Source: Zoogloea oryzae (lineage in GTDB: Bacteria; Pseudomonadota; Gammaproteobacteria; Burkholderiales; Rhodocyclaceae). From it: a stretch of DNA of 64,000 nt. The stretch spans positions 1 to 64,000 of the forward strand of contig NZ_BSPX01000007.1 of assembly GCF_030161255.1 (NCBI RefSeq), read 5' to 3'. The first letter of the stretch is position 1; each line of letters starts with the position of its first letter. Below, piece after piece: positions 43,096 to 51,976 of the stretch. A model generated the notes under the pieces. The model made no database searches. It was not told the origin of the DNA and saw only the letters and a list, made by a program, of their open reading frames with translations. The translations under genes were made by a program, and so were the position numbers.

Positions 43096-43677
43096 GCGGC
43101 TGCCAGCCTCCAGGAGGCCCGCAAAGTGTGGGGCGTTGGCAGGGACAAGCCGGTGAGCCCCGGGGCGCCGGATTGCGCCCGGGAAGCGCCTCTCAGAGGG
43201 TTTCGTGACCGTACCGGGCGACACTCGAGGTGCGCAGGGGCATGAAATCGCCGACTTTGAAAGCAATGCTGTGTCGTGATCTTGGCCTCAAGATCGTTCA
43301 ACTTGCAGCCAACGTCGATCATTTTTCAGTTGTTGACGCTGCGTTGGTTTCGTGTTTTTCTATAAAAAGATCGTGGAAACGCGATCTGCTGGAAGGCCAG
43401 CCCAATGCCCGTCGAAGTCCAACTAGAAAGTGCCGCCAGCGGAGTCAAGCACTCCGCCGGAGGTGGCAGGCGAGTACGGTTATGGCCCGCAAGACGGTGT
43501 CCCCGAAGCCCATTGTGGGCGTAGACGGGAGCGAGTCGTTTTCGCTCTTCTACACACCAACAGGTGGTCGGCGACATGACGGTGGCGCAAAAAATTCCTG
43601 AATCACATGGTCCCTGCACCGCTGTGCAGTCAATGGCATGCGCGATGTCGTGCATGCGTGTTTCCAAGGAGTTTTTA
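43096..43677. other. Control region upstream of the DUF927 gene
   Basis: About 580 bp without a supported gene. A TTGACG (near 43334) and TATAAA (near 43362) are too far apart for a standard promoter. A 39-codon frame near 43404 has no ribosome site. Nothing else recognised. Confidence 0.45.
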
Positions 43678-46551
43678 ATGCGTTCATCCATGTTTGTGCC
43701 CCGCCTTTCTGACGTCAGTCCCGAGATTCGTCCTGCCAGCGGTCCGTCCCGTGCGGACACGGAAGGCGGCGGCGCCACGAATGCCGTGAAGCGTTTTGAG
43801 CAGCGTGACGATGCGCTGACGCCCGCCGCTACGCCTCGTGGTGAGTTCGGGACGGGGAGTTACGTCGAGGTCGACGAAGCGCTGTACCAGGCGCGACTGG
43901 CCGTGGCCGATATTTTTACCCGAGCTTCCGCCGGCTACGATGCACGCCCGTGCAAGGGCGAGCCGCCGGAGATTGCCTGCTACCGCCAAGAGGCGGCGTG
44001 GCTCGACAGAAAAGTTAAGGCGTGCCGCGAGGCCGAGCGCGACGATGCGCAGCAGGATGCCGGTCAGGGCATCCTCGACGAAGACATCGAAGACGTGCAG
44101 GCGGTCGAGAACGAGACACCCGAGTCGGACGACGGCGAGGCACATCAGCCGGGTGAGAAGGTGCTTGGATCGCCTGATCCGGCGTTCGCCGACGAGGTGC
44201 TCGAATGCGAGATTAAGGCGTGCCGCGAGACAGAGCGCGACGATGTGCAGCAGGATGCCGGTGAGGGCATCCTCGACGAAGACATCGAAGACGTGCAGGC
44301 GGTCGAGAACGAGACGCCAGAGTCGGACGACGGCGAGGCACATCAGCCGGGTGAGCAGGTGCTTGGGTCGCCTGATCCGGCGTTCGCCGACGATGTGTTC
44401 GAATGCGAGTGCACGCCTGCGACCCCAGTCGTCGTTGTGCGCCAGCCCGGTGCCAGCCGGAATGAAGCGGACGACATCATCGATGCGTGCCTCGCGGTGG
44501 ATGACGAGTTCCTGGCCGTGGTCGGGCTGGGCGAAGACGCCGACGACGAGATCATCGATGCAGCCCTGGGTGCGCTTCACGGGGGCGACGATGCGGAAGG
44601 CGCCGCGGCGTACCGTGCGCTGGTTCAGTCCGCCCTTGAGGCCCTGAAGGTCGCGGCGCAGCACGAGGCCGAGTGCCTGGCGACACAGGCGGCCGTGAAA
44701 ACGTCTCTCCCCGGGTTTCTCCAGGCCTCCGTGTTCGACTCGCCGTGGGTGAAGGCGCGCATTCCGGCAGGATTCGATCTGAAGGCCGATGGTGTCGTGA
44801 AGATTCCGGACGACGACAAGCCGCCCGTCAGACTGACAATGGCGCCGGTCTACGTGGATGGGCTCGTGCGAAGCGGGATCAGTTCGGGGTGGGCGGTCCG
44901 GGTCCGTGCCCTCAACCGGGAAAAAAAGGTGGTCGAGGTGTTCGTGTCGAACGCGGACCTTCAGGGCGGCAAGACGGCCGTCGCAAGCGAATTCGCCAAT
45001 CTCGGCGTGGTCGTGCTGAAGCCTGTGGAGTTCAGCCAGTACCTCATGCTCGCCCAGGCAAGCACCGAACTGCCTTACCTGCTCGGCGTTGACAGCATGG
45101 GCTTCACGCAAGCGCCCGCCGACGATGGCGGGACGACGCTGTGTTTCGTGCTGCCCGGTGAGACGCTCTACGCCGACAGTGTCACGATGGCCGAAGACGT
45201 GGTCCTGCTGCCGAGGGCGCAGGCGGCGATTCATCGCGCATACCGGTGCCGTGGTTCTCTGGTCGAGTGGCAGGCGCTTGTGGCCCAGACCCGCGGCAAC
45301 GCACTGCAGACAGTTGGTCTCGCGCTTGCCTTTGCCGCGCCTCTCCTGCCCTTCGGCAACGTCGAGGACGGCGGTGTGCACATCTACGGTCACACGTCCC
45401 GGGGAAAAACGATCGTGCTGCAACTCGCTGCAACGGTGTTCGGCAACGGTGCTGCCCGCGTGGATGGGGTCGCAGACCCCGTGCCCACCTTGGTGCGCTC
45501 GTGGCACGGAACCCAGAATGCGGTGGAGGCGATGACCGCCGAGGTCAGCGGCACGCTGGCGATCTTCGACGAGATCGGCGTGCATCGTGGACCGGTCTCG
45601 CCGTACAGCCAGACTGGCGGGCAGGGAAAGGGGCGTGCGAACAGCGCCGGACGCCTGCAGGAAGGCCAGTCCTGGCGTTCGCTGATCCTGTCCAGCGGTG
45701 AGGTGCCCACTTCGCACCACGTCGAGTCTCACGGCGGAAAGCCGATGATGGGGGGCGAGGCTGCGCGCTTGGTCGATGTGCCGGGAGACGATCTGCTGGT
45801 CGAGGGCGATGCCCAGGCGATGGAGCTGCTCAAGCGCGCCTGCGGCCGAATCTACGGCACGGCAGGGCCGGCTTTCGTGCGCTGGGTCTTGAACCGTTTC
45901 GAGGGTGACGCGGCTACGCTCACGGAAACCCTGACCGACGCGGTCGACTCCATGCGCGATGGCTTGTGCGACGAAGCCGTGCAGGCCGGTTACAAACTCC
46001 AGTCTCCGCACCTCCGGGCGATGCGCCGTCTGGCTCTGGCGGCGGTGGCAGGCCAGTGGGCGGTCGAGGCGGGCGTCCTGCCGCACAGCGCGGACGAGGT
46101 GCTGGATGCCGTTCGTTGTGTGCGGGATGCATGGCTCGGTGCCCAGGTTTTCGCGTCGCAGGCGGACCGCGCCGTAACCAAGGTTCGCGACTACGTCAGT
46201 TGCTTCCGCGGGGGGATGGCCGACACGGCGGCCTCCCGCGGCCGCCCGATGCTGCCGAGCAACTGCCGCGGCATCCTTCACGACGGTCATGTCCTGCTGA
46301 CCAAGAGCAACTTCGAGGATGCATGTGGCGGATTCGATGTCGAGTCGGTCGCGCGTGCGCTGAAGGAGGCAGGCATCCTGCACACCAACGAGCCGCGGCA
46401 CTTCACGGTAAAGACCTCGATCGCCGCCTTGGGTATCACCAGCGCGCGTTACTACAAGCTGAGTTTTGAGCGGCTGTTTGGCGCCGACGATGCGGGCGGG
46501 CAGAGCGACGAAGAAGTGGCTGTCGATGCAGATGTCGGCAGTGCGATGTAG
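43678..46551 (+). CDS. DUF927 plasmid/phage helicase with acidic N-terminal repeats
   Basis: A 957-residue protein; ATG 43678 is chosen for AAGGAG ten bases upstream. Residues 110-245 hold two almost identical 66-residue acidic repeats. The C-terminal half (about 350-800) is a DUF927 helicase-like ATPase with Walker A GHTSRGKT (571-578), Walker B LAIFDEIGVH, and sensor region LILSSGEVPTSHH. The end (RHFTVKTSIAALGITSARYY) resembles a winged helix. DUF927 proteins replace replicative helicases in some ICEs and phages. It is the only replication-type gene of unit 3 and stands opposite the TPR operon. Confidence 0.87.
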   Translation: MRSSMFVPRLSDVSPEIRPASGPSRADTEGGGATNAVKRFEQRDDALTPAATPRGEFGTGSYVEVDEALYQARLAVADIFTRASAGYDARPCKGEPPEIACYRQEAAWLDRKVKACREAERDDAQQDAGQGILDEDIEDVQAVENETPESDDGEAHQPGEKVLGSPDPAFADEVLECEIKACRETERDDVQQDAGEGILDEDIEDVQAVENETPESDDGEAHQPGEQVLGSPDPAFADDVFECECTPATPVVVVRQPGASRNEADDIIDACLAVDDEFLAVVGLGEDADDEIIDAALGALHGGDDAEGAAAYRALVQSALEALKVAAQHEAECLATQAAVKTSLPGFLQASVFDSPWVKARIPAGFDLKADGVVKIPDDDKPPVRLTMAPVYVDGLVRSGISSGWAVRVRALNREKKVVEVFVSNADLQGGKTAVASEFANLGVVVLKPVEFSQYLMLAQASTELPYLLGVDSMGFTQAPADDGGTTLCFVLPGETLYADSVTMAEDVVLLPRAQAAIHRAYRCRGSLVEWQALVAQTRGNALQTVGLALAFAAPLLPFGNVEDGGVHIYGHTSRGKTIVLQLAATVFGNGAARVDGVADPVPTLVRSWHGTQNAVEAMTAEVSGTLAIFDEIGVHRGPVSPYSQTGGQGKGRANSAGRLQEGQSWRSLILSSGEVPTSHHVESHGGKPMMGGEAARLVDVPGDDLLVEGDAQAMELLKRACGRIYGTAGPAFVRWVLNRFEGDAATLTETLTDAVDSMRDGLCDEAVQAGYKLQSPHLRAMRRLALAAVAGQWAVEAGVLPHSADEVLDAVRCVRDAWLGAQVFASQADRAVTKVRDYVSCFRGGMADTAASRGRPMLPSNCRGILHDGHVLLTKSNFEDACGGFDVESVARALKEAGILHTNEPRHFTVKTSIAALGITSARYYKLSFERLFGADDAGGQSDEEVAVDADVGSAM
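44014..44409 (+). repeat. Tandem 198-bp in-frame duplication in the DUF927 gene
   Basis: 44014-44211 and 44212-44409 are nearly identical, 66 codons each, encoding a Glu/Asp-rich stretch (GILDEDIEDVQAVENETPES). The small differences (about ten bases) show it is not an assembly artefact of identical reads. Confidence 0.85.
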
Positions 46552-46564
46552 GTTCCGGTGTGTT

Positions 46565-46588
46565 CCCGGCCCGTTTCCCTGGGCCGGG
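46565..46588. terminator. Hairpin between convergent DUF927 and TPR genes
   Basis: CCCGGCCC pairs perfectly with GGGCCGGG; no T-run, so possibly a weak bidirectional terminator. Confidence 0.45.
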
Positions 46589-46601
46589 CCACAGGCACGT
46601 G

Positions 46602-48350
46602 TTACTTCTCCAACTTTGCCAACTCCTTCGCGAACCAGCCCGTCCAGTCCTGGTTGGGCAGCAGTCGGCCGGTGTCCTTCAGGCGTTGGAGAATCACTTG
46701 GCCACGGCGTAGGTAGTCGCGGCGAGCGTCAATGCCAAGCTCCGGGTGAGTGCCCAGGTTGGCGCAAAAGACGGCCACGTCGGTCTGCCACTGATTGTTG
46801 GCCGAGTCGCGGGTGGCCAGGGCCTCGTGGATGGCGAGGCCCTTGCGGAAGGCGTCCAGTGCCCCCGGCCCGTCGCCCTGGGCGCGGAGGACGTTGCCGA
46901 TCTTGTAGTGGCTGACCGACAGGTTGCGTTGCCACTCTGTGTTGGCCGGGTCGCGGGCGGCGAGGGCATTGGCGATAGCGAGGTTCTTGCGGTAGGCGAC
47001 CAGCGCCCCCGGCCCGTCGCCCTGGGTGATGAGGCTGTCGCCGATCTTTGCGTGGCTGACCGACAGGTCGTGTTGCCACTCGGTGTTAGCCGGGTCGAGG
47101 GTGGCGAGGGCCTCGGCGATAGCGAGGCCCTTGCGGTAGGGGGCCAGCGCCCCGGGCCCGTCGCCCTGGGCGCGGAGGACGTTGCCGATCCTGCTGTAGC
47201 TGATCGACAGGTCGCGTTGCCACTCGGTGTTGGCCGGGTCGAGAGTGGCGAGGGGCTCCCTGATGGCGAGGCCCTTGCGGTAGGCGTCCAGCGCCCCCGG
47301 CCCGTCGCCCTGGGCGAGGAGGACGTCGCCGATCCTTTCGTGGCTGATCGACAGGTCGCGTTGCCACTCGGTGTTGGCCGGGTCGAGAGTGGCGAGGGGC
47401 TCCCTGATGGCGAGGCCCTTGCGGTAGGCGTCCAGCGCCCCCGGCCCGTCGCCCTGGGCGAGGAGGACGTCGCCGATCTTTTCGTGGCTGACCGACAGGG
47501 CGCGTTGCCACTCGGTGTTGGCCGGGTCGAGAGTGGCGAGGGCCTCCCTGATGGCGAGGCTCTTGCGGTAGGCCTCCAGCGCCCCCGGCCCGTCGCCCTG
47601 GGCGATCAGGACGATGCCGATCCTTTCGTGACTGGCCGACAGGTCGTGCTGTGCATCGCCGTCCCGTGGGTTGTCGGCGCTGCGCGTCTTGGCTAAAGTG
47701 GCGCCGTGGCGATATGCCTTCAGGGCGGCATCCAGATTTCCAAGGGCGCGCTGCAGGTCGCCGATGTGGTAATAGGTCGAGATGTCGTCGGGGGCGTGGC
47801 GGGCGGCGCGCTCGTAGGCGGCCAAGGCAGCCCGGGCGTCCTGTCCGGACAGCAGGGCACCCTGCTGGCGAGCCAGGGCCGCGGCTTCAAGACGTGCTTC
47901 GCGGGCCTCGACTTCGCTGCGCTGGGCCCGTTCGGCGGCCGCATGCTCCCGCTCGGCGAGCAGTGCCCCGGCTGGGTGGGCGTCACCTTTTTCCAGTCCT
48001 GCGACTGCGGCTTTGGAAGCAGGCGTTGCGTTGGGCTCCCGGCTCGCGGCAACGGTGGTACGGACTGCCTCTGCCAGTTGGCGCTTTAGGGCTTCGTTTT
48101 CGCGCTTCAGGGCGTCGGCTTCAGCCTGGCTGCGGTTGATCTGGCCTTTGAGAAAATCATCCCCCTTCTGCCGTTTGAGCAATTCGGCGAGCAGGCGCTG
48201 AACTTGGGGGTCGTCGAGGCGAACGGTATTGTGGTCGCCAATGATGTTGATGGCCGTGCCGCCGCCCGTTGCGCTTGCCTTCTGTTGGGCGCTGGCGCCG
48301 GTCGAGATCAGCGCGAGCAGGACCGACAGGAGGATCGAAGTGGCACGCAT
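46602..48350 (-). CDS. Exported TPR-repeat protein
   Basis: A 582-residue protein. Signal peptide (1-22, ending ASA), then a motif GGGTAINIIGDHNTV (29-43), a coiled coil (about 50-110), an Ala-rich helical part, and about six tandem 48-residue TPR-type repeats (each with DPANTEWQ and LLAQGDGPGALDAYRKGLAI). The repeats are almost identical at DNA level. It would be periplasmic or surface-exposed and act as a scaffold. It starts 5 bp after the 98-residue gene, whose end carries the same GGTA-N-GD-N motif, so the two form a pair. Function unknown. Confidence 0.8.
   Translation of the reverse strand: MRATSILLSVLLALISTGASAQQKASATGGGTAINIIGDHNTVRLDDPQVQRLLAELLKRQKGDDFLKGQINRSQAEADALKRENEALKRQLAEAVRTTVAASREPNATPASKAAVAGLEKGDAHPAGALLAEREHAAAERAQRSEVEAREARLEAAALARQQGALLSGQDARAALAAYERAARHAPDDISTYYHIGDLQRALGNLDAALKAYRHGATLAKTRSADNPRDGDAQHDLSASHERIGIVLIAQGDGPGALEAYRKSLAIREALATLDPANTEWQRALSVSHEKIGDVLLAQGDGPGALDAYRKGLAIREPLATLDPANTEWQRDLSISHERIGDVLLAQGDGPGALDAYRKGLAIREPLATLDPANTEWQRDLSISYSRIGNVLRAQGDGPGALAPYRKGLAIAEALATLDPANTEWQHDLSVSHAKIGDSLITQGDGPGALVAYRKNLAIANALAARDPANTEWQRNLSVSHYKIGNVLRAQGDGPGALDAFRKGLAIHEALATRDSANNQWQTDVAVFCANLGTHPELGIDARRDYLRRGQVILQRLKDTGRLLPNQDWTGWFAKELAKLEK
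46790..47650 (-). repeat. Tandem 144-bp repeats in the TPR gene
   Basis: About six units of 144 bp (48 codons) with few differences; for example the segments starting at 47327 and 47471 are almost the same. Such arrays can change length by recombination. Confidence 0.8.
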
Positions 48351-48355
48351 GGCGG

Positions 48356-48652
48356 CTAGCGCTTGGCGGGGAGGGAAACGTTGTTTCCATCGCCCTTGAT
48401 GTTCACCGCAGTGCCACCGGAGCTGGCTTCAGCGCGCTGAGACGCTTCCGGTACAGAGGGTGGTGGAGCTTGAGCAGGTGTCGGTGTAGGGGCGGCGGGG
48501 TGGCTGGCGGCAGGAGCGGTTGCCGGCAGAACTTCCTTTTTGCCGAGCACACCTAGCTGTACCAGGAGCGCGACGGCTCCGGCGATGCCCGCGCCCACAA
48601 ACGCTAGGGTCTTCTGGTTGTCCGTGTTGCTGAGCCATCGCCACAATGCCAT
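48356..48652 (-). CDS. Small membrane protein paired with the TPR protein
   Basis: A 98-residue protein: one transmembrane helix (about 16-37, LAFVGAGIAGAVALLVQLGV), a Pro/Ala-rich linker, and a C-terminal motif SSGGTAVNIKGDGNNVSL. The motif matches that near the N-terminus of the TPR protein. GGGGAG lies before ATG 48652. Likely a two-gene unit in which both proteins meet through this motif. Function unknown. Confidence 0.7.
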   Translation of the reverse strand: MALWRWLSNTDNQKTLAFVGAGIAGAVALLVQLGVLGKKEVLPATAPAASHPAAPTPTPAQAPPPSVPEASQRAEASSGGTAVNIKGDGNNVSLPAKR

Positions 48653-49127
48653 CGGATACTCCCCGGGAGACCTGATCTACTTCAGCTTAGAGCATGCTAG
48701 CACTGTAGCCAAAATGAGTTGTGTGATCCCAAGAGTAAAACGCCGCCCGATGTGTGCGTGGCGGGGGCGAGTCGGCACTGTTGGGGGACTGGCCCGGTCG
48801 TTCTCCGGTTGTCGCCATTGGATTTTTTGGTGTTTGGAAGGCGGATGGGGCCTCTACTCTCGTTCGCGCTGAACGGGATTACCCCGACGACCGGGAGCCG
48901 GAATGCCGGTCTTTCGCCGGAGAACGGGGCGAAAATCGCCTTCCTCGGTGCGTCGAGCCGACTTGGTCGATGCCGCCCGCGGGCAGTAGCGCTTGGCTTC
49001 CCCGGCACGCCCCGGGGATGGGCTTAAGGATGATGGCGATTCCGGCGTGAGCCGGGGAGTGCATCTAGGGCAGGATCGAAACCGGTGCTGACGCCGGAGA
49101 TTGTGCCAATGGCATGTGTGCGTTGTC
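48653..49127. other. Non-coding stretch at the right end of unit 3
   Basis: About 475 bp between the membrane protein start and att repeat C. No ribosome site or recognisable gene. Confidence 0.5.
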
Positions 49128-49172
49128 TTGAAAATCCGCGTGTCCGTGGTTCGATTCCGCGACTGGCCACCA
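49128..49172 (+). repeat. Attachment-site repeat C (tRNA-Phe 3' end)
   Basis: 45 bp identical to 7639-7683, from the anticodon loop to CCA. It is the right end of the accessory block; core DNA follows. Confidence 0.95.
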
Positions 49173-49183
49173 AAGATTCAAGT

Positions 49184-49215
49184 AAAAACGCCGACCCAAG
49201 TGGTCGGCGTTTTTG
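49184..49215 (+). terminator. Terminator after att repeat C
   Basis: AAAAACGCCGACC pairs with GGTCGGCGTTTTT. Probably the original terminator of tRNA-Phe before insertion; near copy at 32615-32645. Confidence 0.93.
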
Positions 49216-49290
49216 CGTTCACGCGGCTGAAATGCTGGGGCCAGTGGGCGCCGGGGGCGGTCGTGCCGCTGGCGCCCCGGGAACCGCGTC

Positions 49291-49998
49291 TCAATATTGC
49301 AGCAGCAGATTCAGATTGCTCGTGAAGTCCACGTCCGATACGAGTACCGGGGTCAGCTGGTTCGAGGTGTTGATGCGGTATTGCCTGGAGACGGTCCGGG
49401 TGTGGGCGCCGGAGGCGCTGTAGTAGAGGCTGGTGACCGATACGAGGGCAGTGGTGGCAGTGTCGGCGGCGAGGCTGTAGGTGGTGCGCATGGTGCCGAT
49501 GAGGCCGGTCCTGGTGCTGTCGGCGTAGCGGGTGGCGGTGAAGAGGGTGCCGAGGTCGCCGACGCGGGCGGCGGTCGGGATGGTGGGGGTGCCCTGGATC
49601 ACCGTGTATTCGCTGGTGCTGGCGCTGCCCTTGGGGACGTAGTTGGTGTCGGTCCAGTCGGTGGCGGAGGATGCGAGAGGCAGCGTGATGCCATTGACCA
49701 CGACGCTGCCGCTGACGGTGGTGGTGCGCTGCAGGGCTGCGGTGCCTTCGAAAGTGCCCGCGGTGACGCTGCCGGCAGTTTCGATGCCGCTGCCGGTGAC
49801 GGCGAAGCCGTTCGAGGTGCCGCTCACGCTGAAATTGCGTACGGAAGGCGTGACGAACTCGCTGCGCTGGGCGCTCTGCAGATTGAAGCTGGCATCGGAT
49901 GCCACCGGTGCGGGGGTGTTGCCGCCTCCGCCCCCGCAGGCGGTGAGCGTCAGGGCGCAGGAGAAGGATACGAGGAGGGTTTTGTGCTGCGTGTTCAT
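49291..49998 (-). CDS. Predicted lipoprotein
   Basis: A 235-residue protein: signal MNTQHKTLLVSFSCALTLTA ending in lipobox LTAC, then a Gly-rich linker (GGGGGNTPAP). The rest is Ser/Thr-rich and beta-strand-like (SGTSNGFAVTGSGIETAGSV, then YYSASGAHTRTVSRQYRI). It would be attached to the inner or outer membrane. No family recognised. It stands alone, divergent from the chemoreceptor gene. Confidence 0.72.
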   Translation of the reverse strand: MNTQHKTLLVSFSCALTLTACGGGGGNTPAPVASDASFNLQSAQRSEFVTPSVRNFSVSGTSNGFAVTGSGIETAGSVTAGTFEGTAALQRTTTVSGSVVVNGITLPLASSATDWTDTNYVPKGSASTSEYTVIQGTPTIPTAARVGDLGTLFTATRYADSTRTGLIGTMRTTYSLAADTATTALVSVTSLYYSASGAHTRTVSRQYRINTSNQLTPVLVSDVDFTSNLNLLLQY

Positions 49999-50433
49999 GA
50001 TGTTAGGGCCGCCGGTGAGTGATTGGGTCAATCCAAAATGATACTTTCCAAATGGGATTTATGGCGAAACGCATATGCATTTCGAGGTATTTGCGCTGCC
50101 CGAACTGGTCGCCCTGATGGATGTGGGCAGGGTGACCAGCGGCGCCCGCCCGATCCTGCCAAATCCGGTCGGCCGCGCCCGGTTTTCTTCCCTTTGTAGC
50201 GGCGGTTGCCGGACGGCTTGCGCCGGTGGCTGTGTTGCCTTGCCCCCTGATCTGGTGCGGATATCCGGCCTGCCTGCGGCTGCCGGAGCGCTCTCCGACG
50301 CTCGGCGGGGCCGCTCAAGTTGCTCCCGATTTTGCCGTACAGGCAGATGGACCAGAAATGGCGCAATGGCAGTGAGTTGCCGTTCCGGGAGGTCACTGCC
50401 GTTCCGGGACTGAGAGGGGTAAAGGTAGGGATC
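49999..50433. other. Divergent intergenic region with a near-palindrome
   Basis: About 435 bp between the lipoprotein (-) and chemoreceptor (+) genes. CGAAACGCATATGCATTTCG (50065-50084) is palindromic but for one base pair, and could be an operator. Nothing else. Confidence 0.45.
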
Positions 50434-51768
50434 GTGTTTTGTGGAAAGTTGAAGGCGCAGCTCGAGGCAGCGGAGGCGAGGCTGGTCGAGCAGATGGCGG
50501 TCAGCCGCGCGCTGGATCGTTCTTCGGCGGTCGTCGAGCTGAGCCCGGACGGCCTGGTGCTCTCGGCCAACGACAACTTCTGCGCGGTGATGGGCGTCCG
50601 CCGGGACGACATCGTCGGCCAGAAACACGCCAGCCTGTGCGACGACGACTATGCGCGCAGCGCGGCCTACCAGCAGTTCTGGGCCGATCTGCGCGCTGGC
50701 AAGTATTTTCAGGGACGTTTCCGGCGGCGCCACGGCTCGGGCCGCGTCGTCTGGCTGGAGGCGACCTACAACCCGGTGGCCGACGAGAAGACCGGGCAGA
50801 TCGTGAAGGTGATCAAGTTTGCCGCCGATGTGACCCGGAGCGTCGAGGAGGCGGCCCGGATGACGGCGCTGGTGAAGGCGATCGAACGGTCGATGGCGGT
50901 GATCGAGTTCGCCCCGGATGGCACCATCCTGCGCGCCAACGATAACTTCCTGGGCACCATGGGTTACACCGAGCGCGAGGTCGTCGGGCGCCCGCACCGG
51001 ATGTTCTGCCTGCCGGATCTGGCCGACAGCGTCGGCTACGAGAACTTCTGGCGCGACCTGCGGGCCGGGCGCTTCTTCACCGGGCAGTTCTGTCGGCTCA
51101 ACAAGCGCGGCGATCAGGTCTGGCTGGAGGCGAGCTACAACCCGGTGTTCGACGAAGACGGGCGGGTGGTGCGGATCGTCAAGACGGCGTCCGACGTCAC
51201 CGCCCAGGTGCAGCGCTATCACGCCGAAAAGGAAAGCACGGCGATGGCCTCGGCCGCCGCGCTGGAGACCGAGAAGATTTCCGCCGACGGCGAGGCGATC
51301 ATCCTCGAGACGGTGGCCAAGATCCTGCAGATATCCCGGTCCGTGGATGACGCGGCGGTGCAGGTGGCGGCGCTGGGGCAGCGGACTTCCGAGATCTCGC
51401 TGATCACCAGGACGATCAAGGAGATCGCCGACCAGACCAACCTGCTGGCCCTCAACGCCGCCATCGAGGCGGCGAGGGCGGGCGAATCGGGGCGCGGCTT
51501 CGCGGTGGTGGCCGATGAAGTGCGCAAGCTGGCCGAGCGCACGGCCAAGTCCACCGAGGAGATCACCGGCATGGTCGTGGCGATCCAGACCGAGAACAAC
51601 GCGGTGACGGCGAACATGAACGCCAACCTCACCGAGGTGGCGGCCGGCGTCGCCCTCGCCAACCGGGCCGGCGAGGCCATCAAGCTGATCCGCCAGGATG
51701 CCCGTCGGGTGGTGGATGTGATCCGCGACCTTTCGGAGACCGTCGGCGCCGATGCGCGTCCGGGGTGA
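50434..51768 (+). CDS. Soluble PAS-PAS methyl-accepting chemotaxis protein
   Basis: A 444-residue cytoplasmic chemoreceptor. GTG 50434 gives the usual MFCGKLKAQLEAAEARLVEQ start. Two PAS domains (about 35-150 and 155-270) each contain the N-DNF...MGY/MGV and WLEA-YNPV motifs, then a signalling domain whose tip reads EIADQTNLLALNAAIEAARA, typical of MCPs. There is no transmembrane segment. It would sense redox or small molecules through the PAS cofactors and signal to CheA. No che genes are nearby. Confidence 0.9.
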   Translation: MFCGKLKAQLEAAEARLVEQMAVSRALDRSSAVVELSPDGLVLSANDNFCAVMGVRRDDIVGQKHASLCDDDYARSAAYQQFWADLRAGKYFQGRFRRRHGSGRVVWLEATYNPVADEKTGQIVKVIKFAADVTRSVEEAARMTALVKAIERSMAVIEFAPDGTILRANDNFLGTMGYTEREVVGRPHRMFCLPDLADSVGYENFWRDLRAGRFFTGQFCRLNKRGDQVWLEASYNPVFDEDGRVVRIVKTASDVTAQVQRYHAEKESTAMASAAALETEKISADGEAIILETVAKILQISRSVDDAAVQVAALGQRTSEISLITRTIKEIADQTNLLALNAAIEAARAGESGRGFAVVADEVRKLAERTAKSTEEITGMVVAIQTENNAVTANMNANLTEVAAGVALANRAGEAIKLIRQDARRVVDVIRDLSETVGADARPG

Positions 51769-51816
51769 TGCGGGAGGTGCGTTGAGGCGCGTCGTCGGCG
51801 GACGGCGTGGTTTGAA

Positions 51817-51850
51817 GCCAGAACGCCGGCCTGCGGGTCGGCGTTCTGGC
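51817..51850 (+). terminator. Terminator after the chemoreceptor gene
   Basis: GCCAGAACGCCG pairs perfectly with CGGCGTTCTGGC (12 bp), followed by GTTT. Confidence 0.8.
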
Positions 51851-51976
51851 GTTTAGGCGGGTGAAGCCCGGGCGCTTGTCGGCGGCGCCCGTCGTGTCGA
51901 GGACGTTGCTGCCTGATCGGCGGCCGAGGCCCGCGGCGCCGGCGAGCGGCATGAGCAGGGTGGTTGCCGGCGCGCC

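Larger units (their letters stand above)
39082..49127. mobile_element. Integrated unit 3 (about 10 kb)
   Basis: Lies between relic D and att repeat C. Contains plasmid/ICE-type genes (RadC, DUF927 helicase, small conserved proteins) and a TPR pair, but no integrase; it may be a decayed element or depend on its neighbours' integrases. Confidence 0.55.

Noticed and set aside
43684..46401. A 905-codon open frame opposite the DUF927 gene
   Set aside because: Arg/His/Leu-rich shadow; the plus strand has a ribosome site, Walker motifs and in-frame repeats.
46790..47650. Regular repeats that could suggest a CRISPR array
   Set aside because: Units are 144 bp with no spacers and encode in-frame TPR-type repeats.
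7684..49127. A complete conjugative element or prophage
   Set aside because: No relaxase, type IV secretion, capsid, portal or terminase genes are visible in any of the three units.
50059..51222. A 387-codon open frame opposite the chemoreceptor gene
   Set aside because: Antisense of PAS domains with random composition; the plus strand has intact PAS and MCP motifs.
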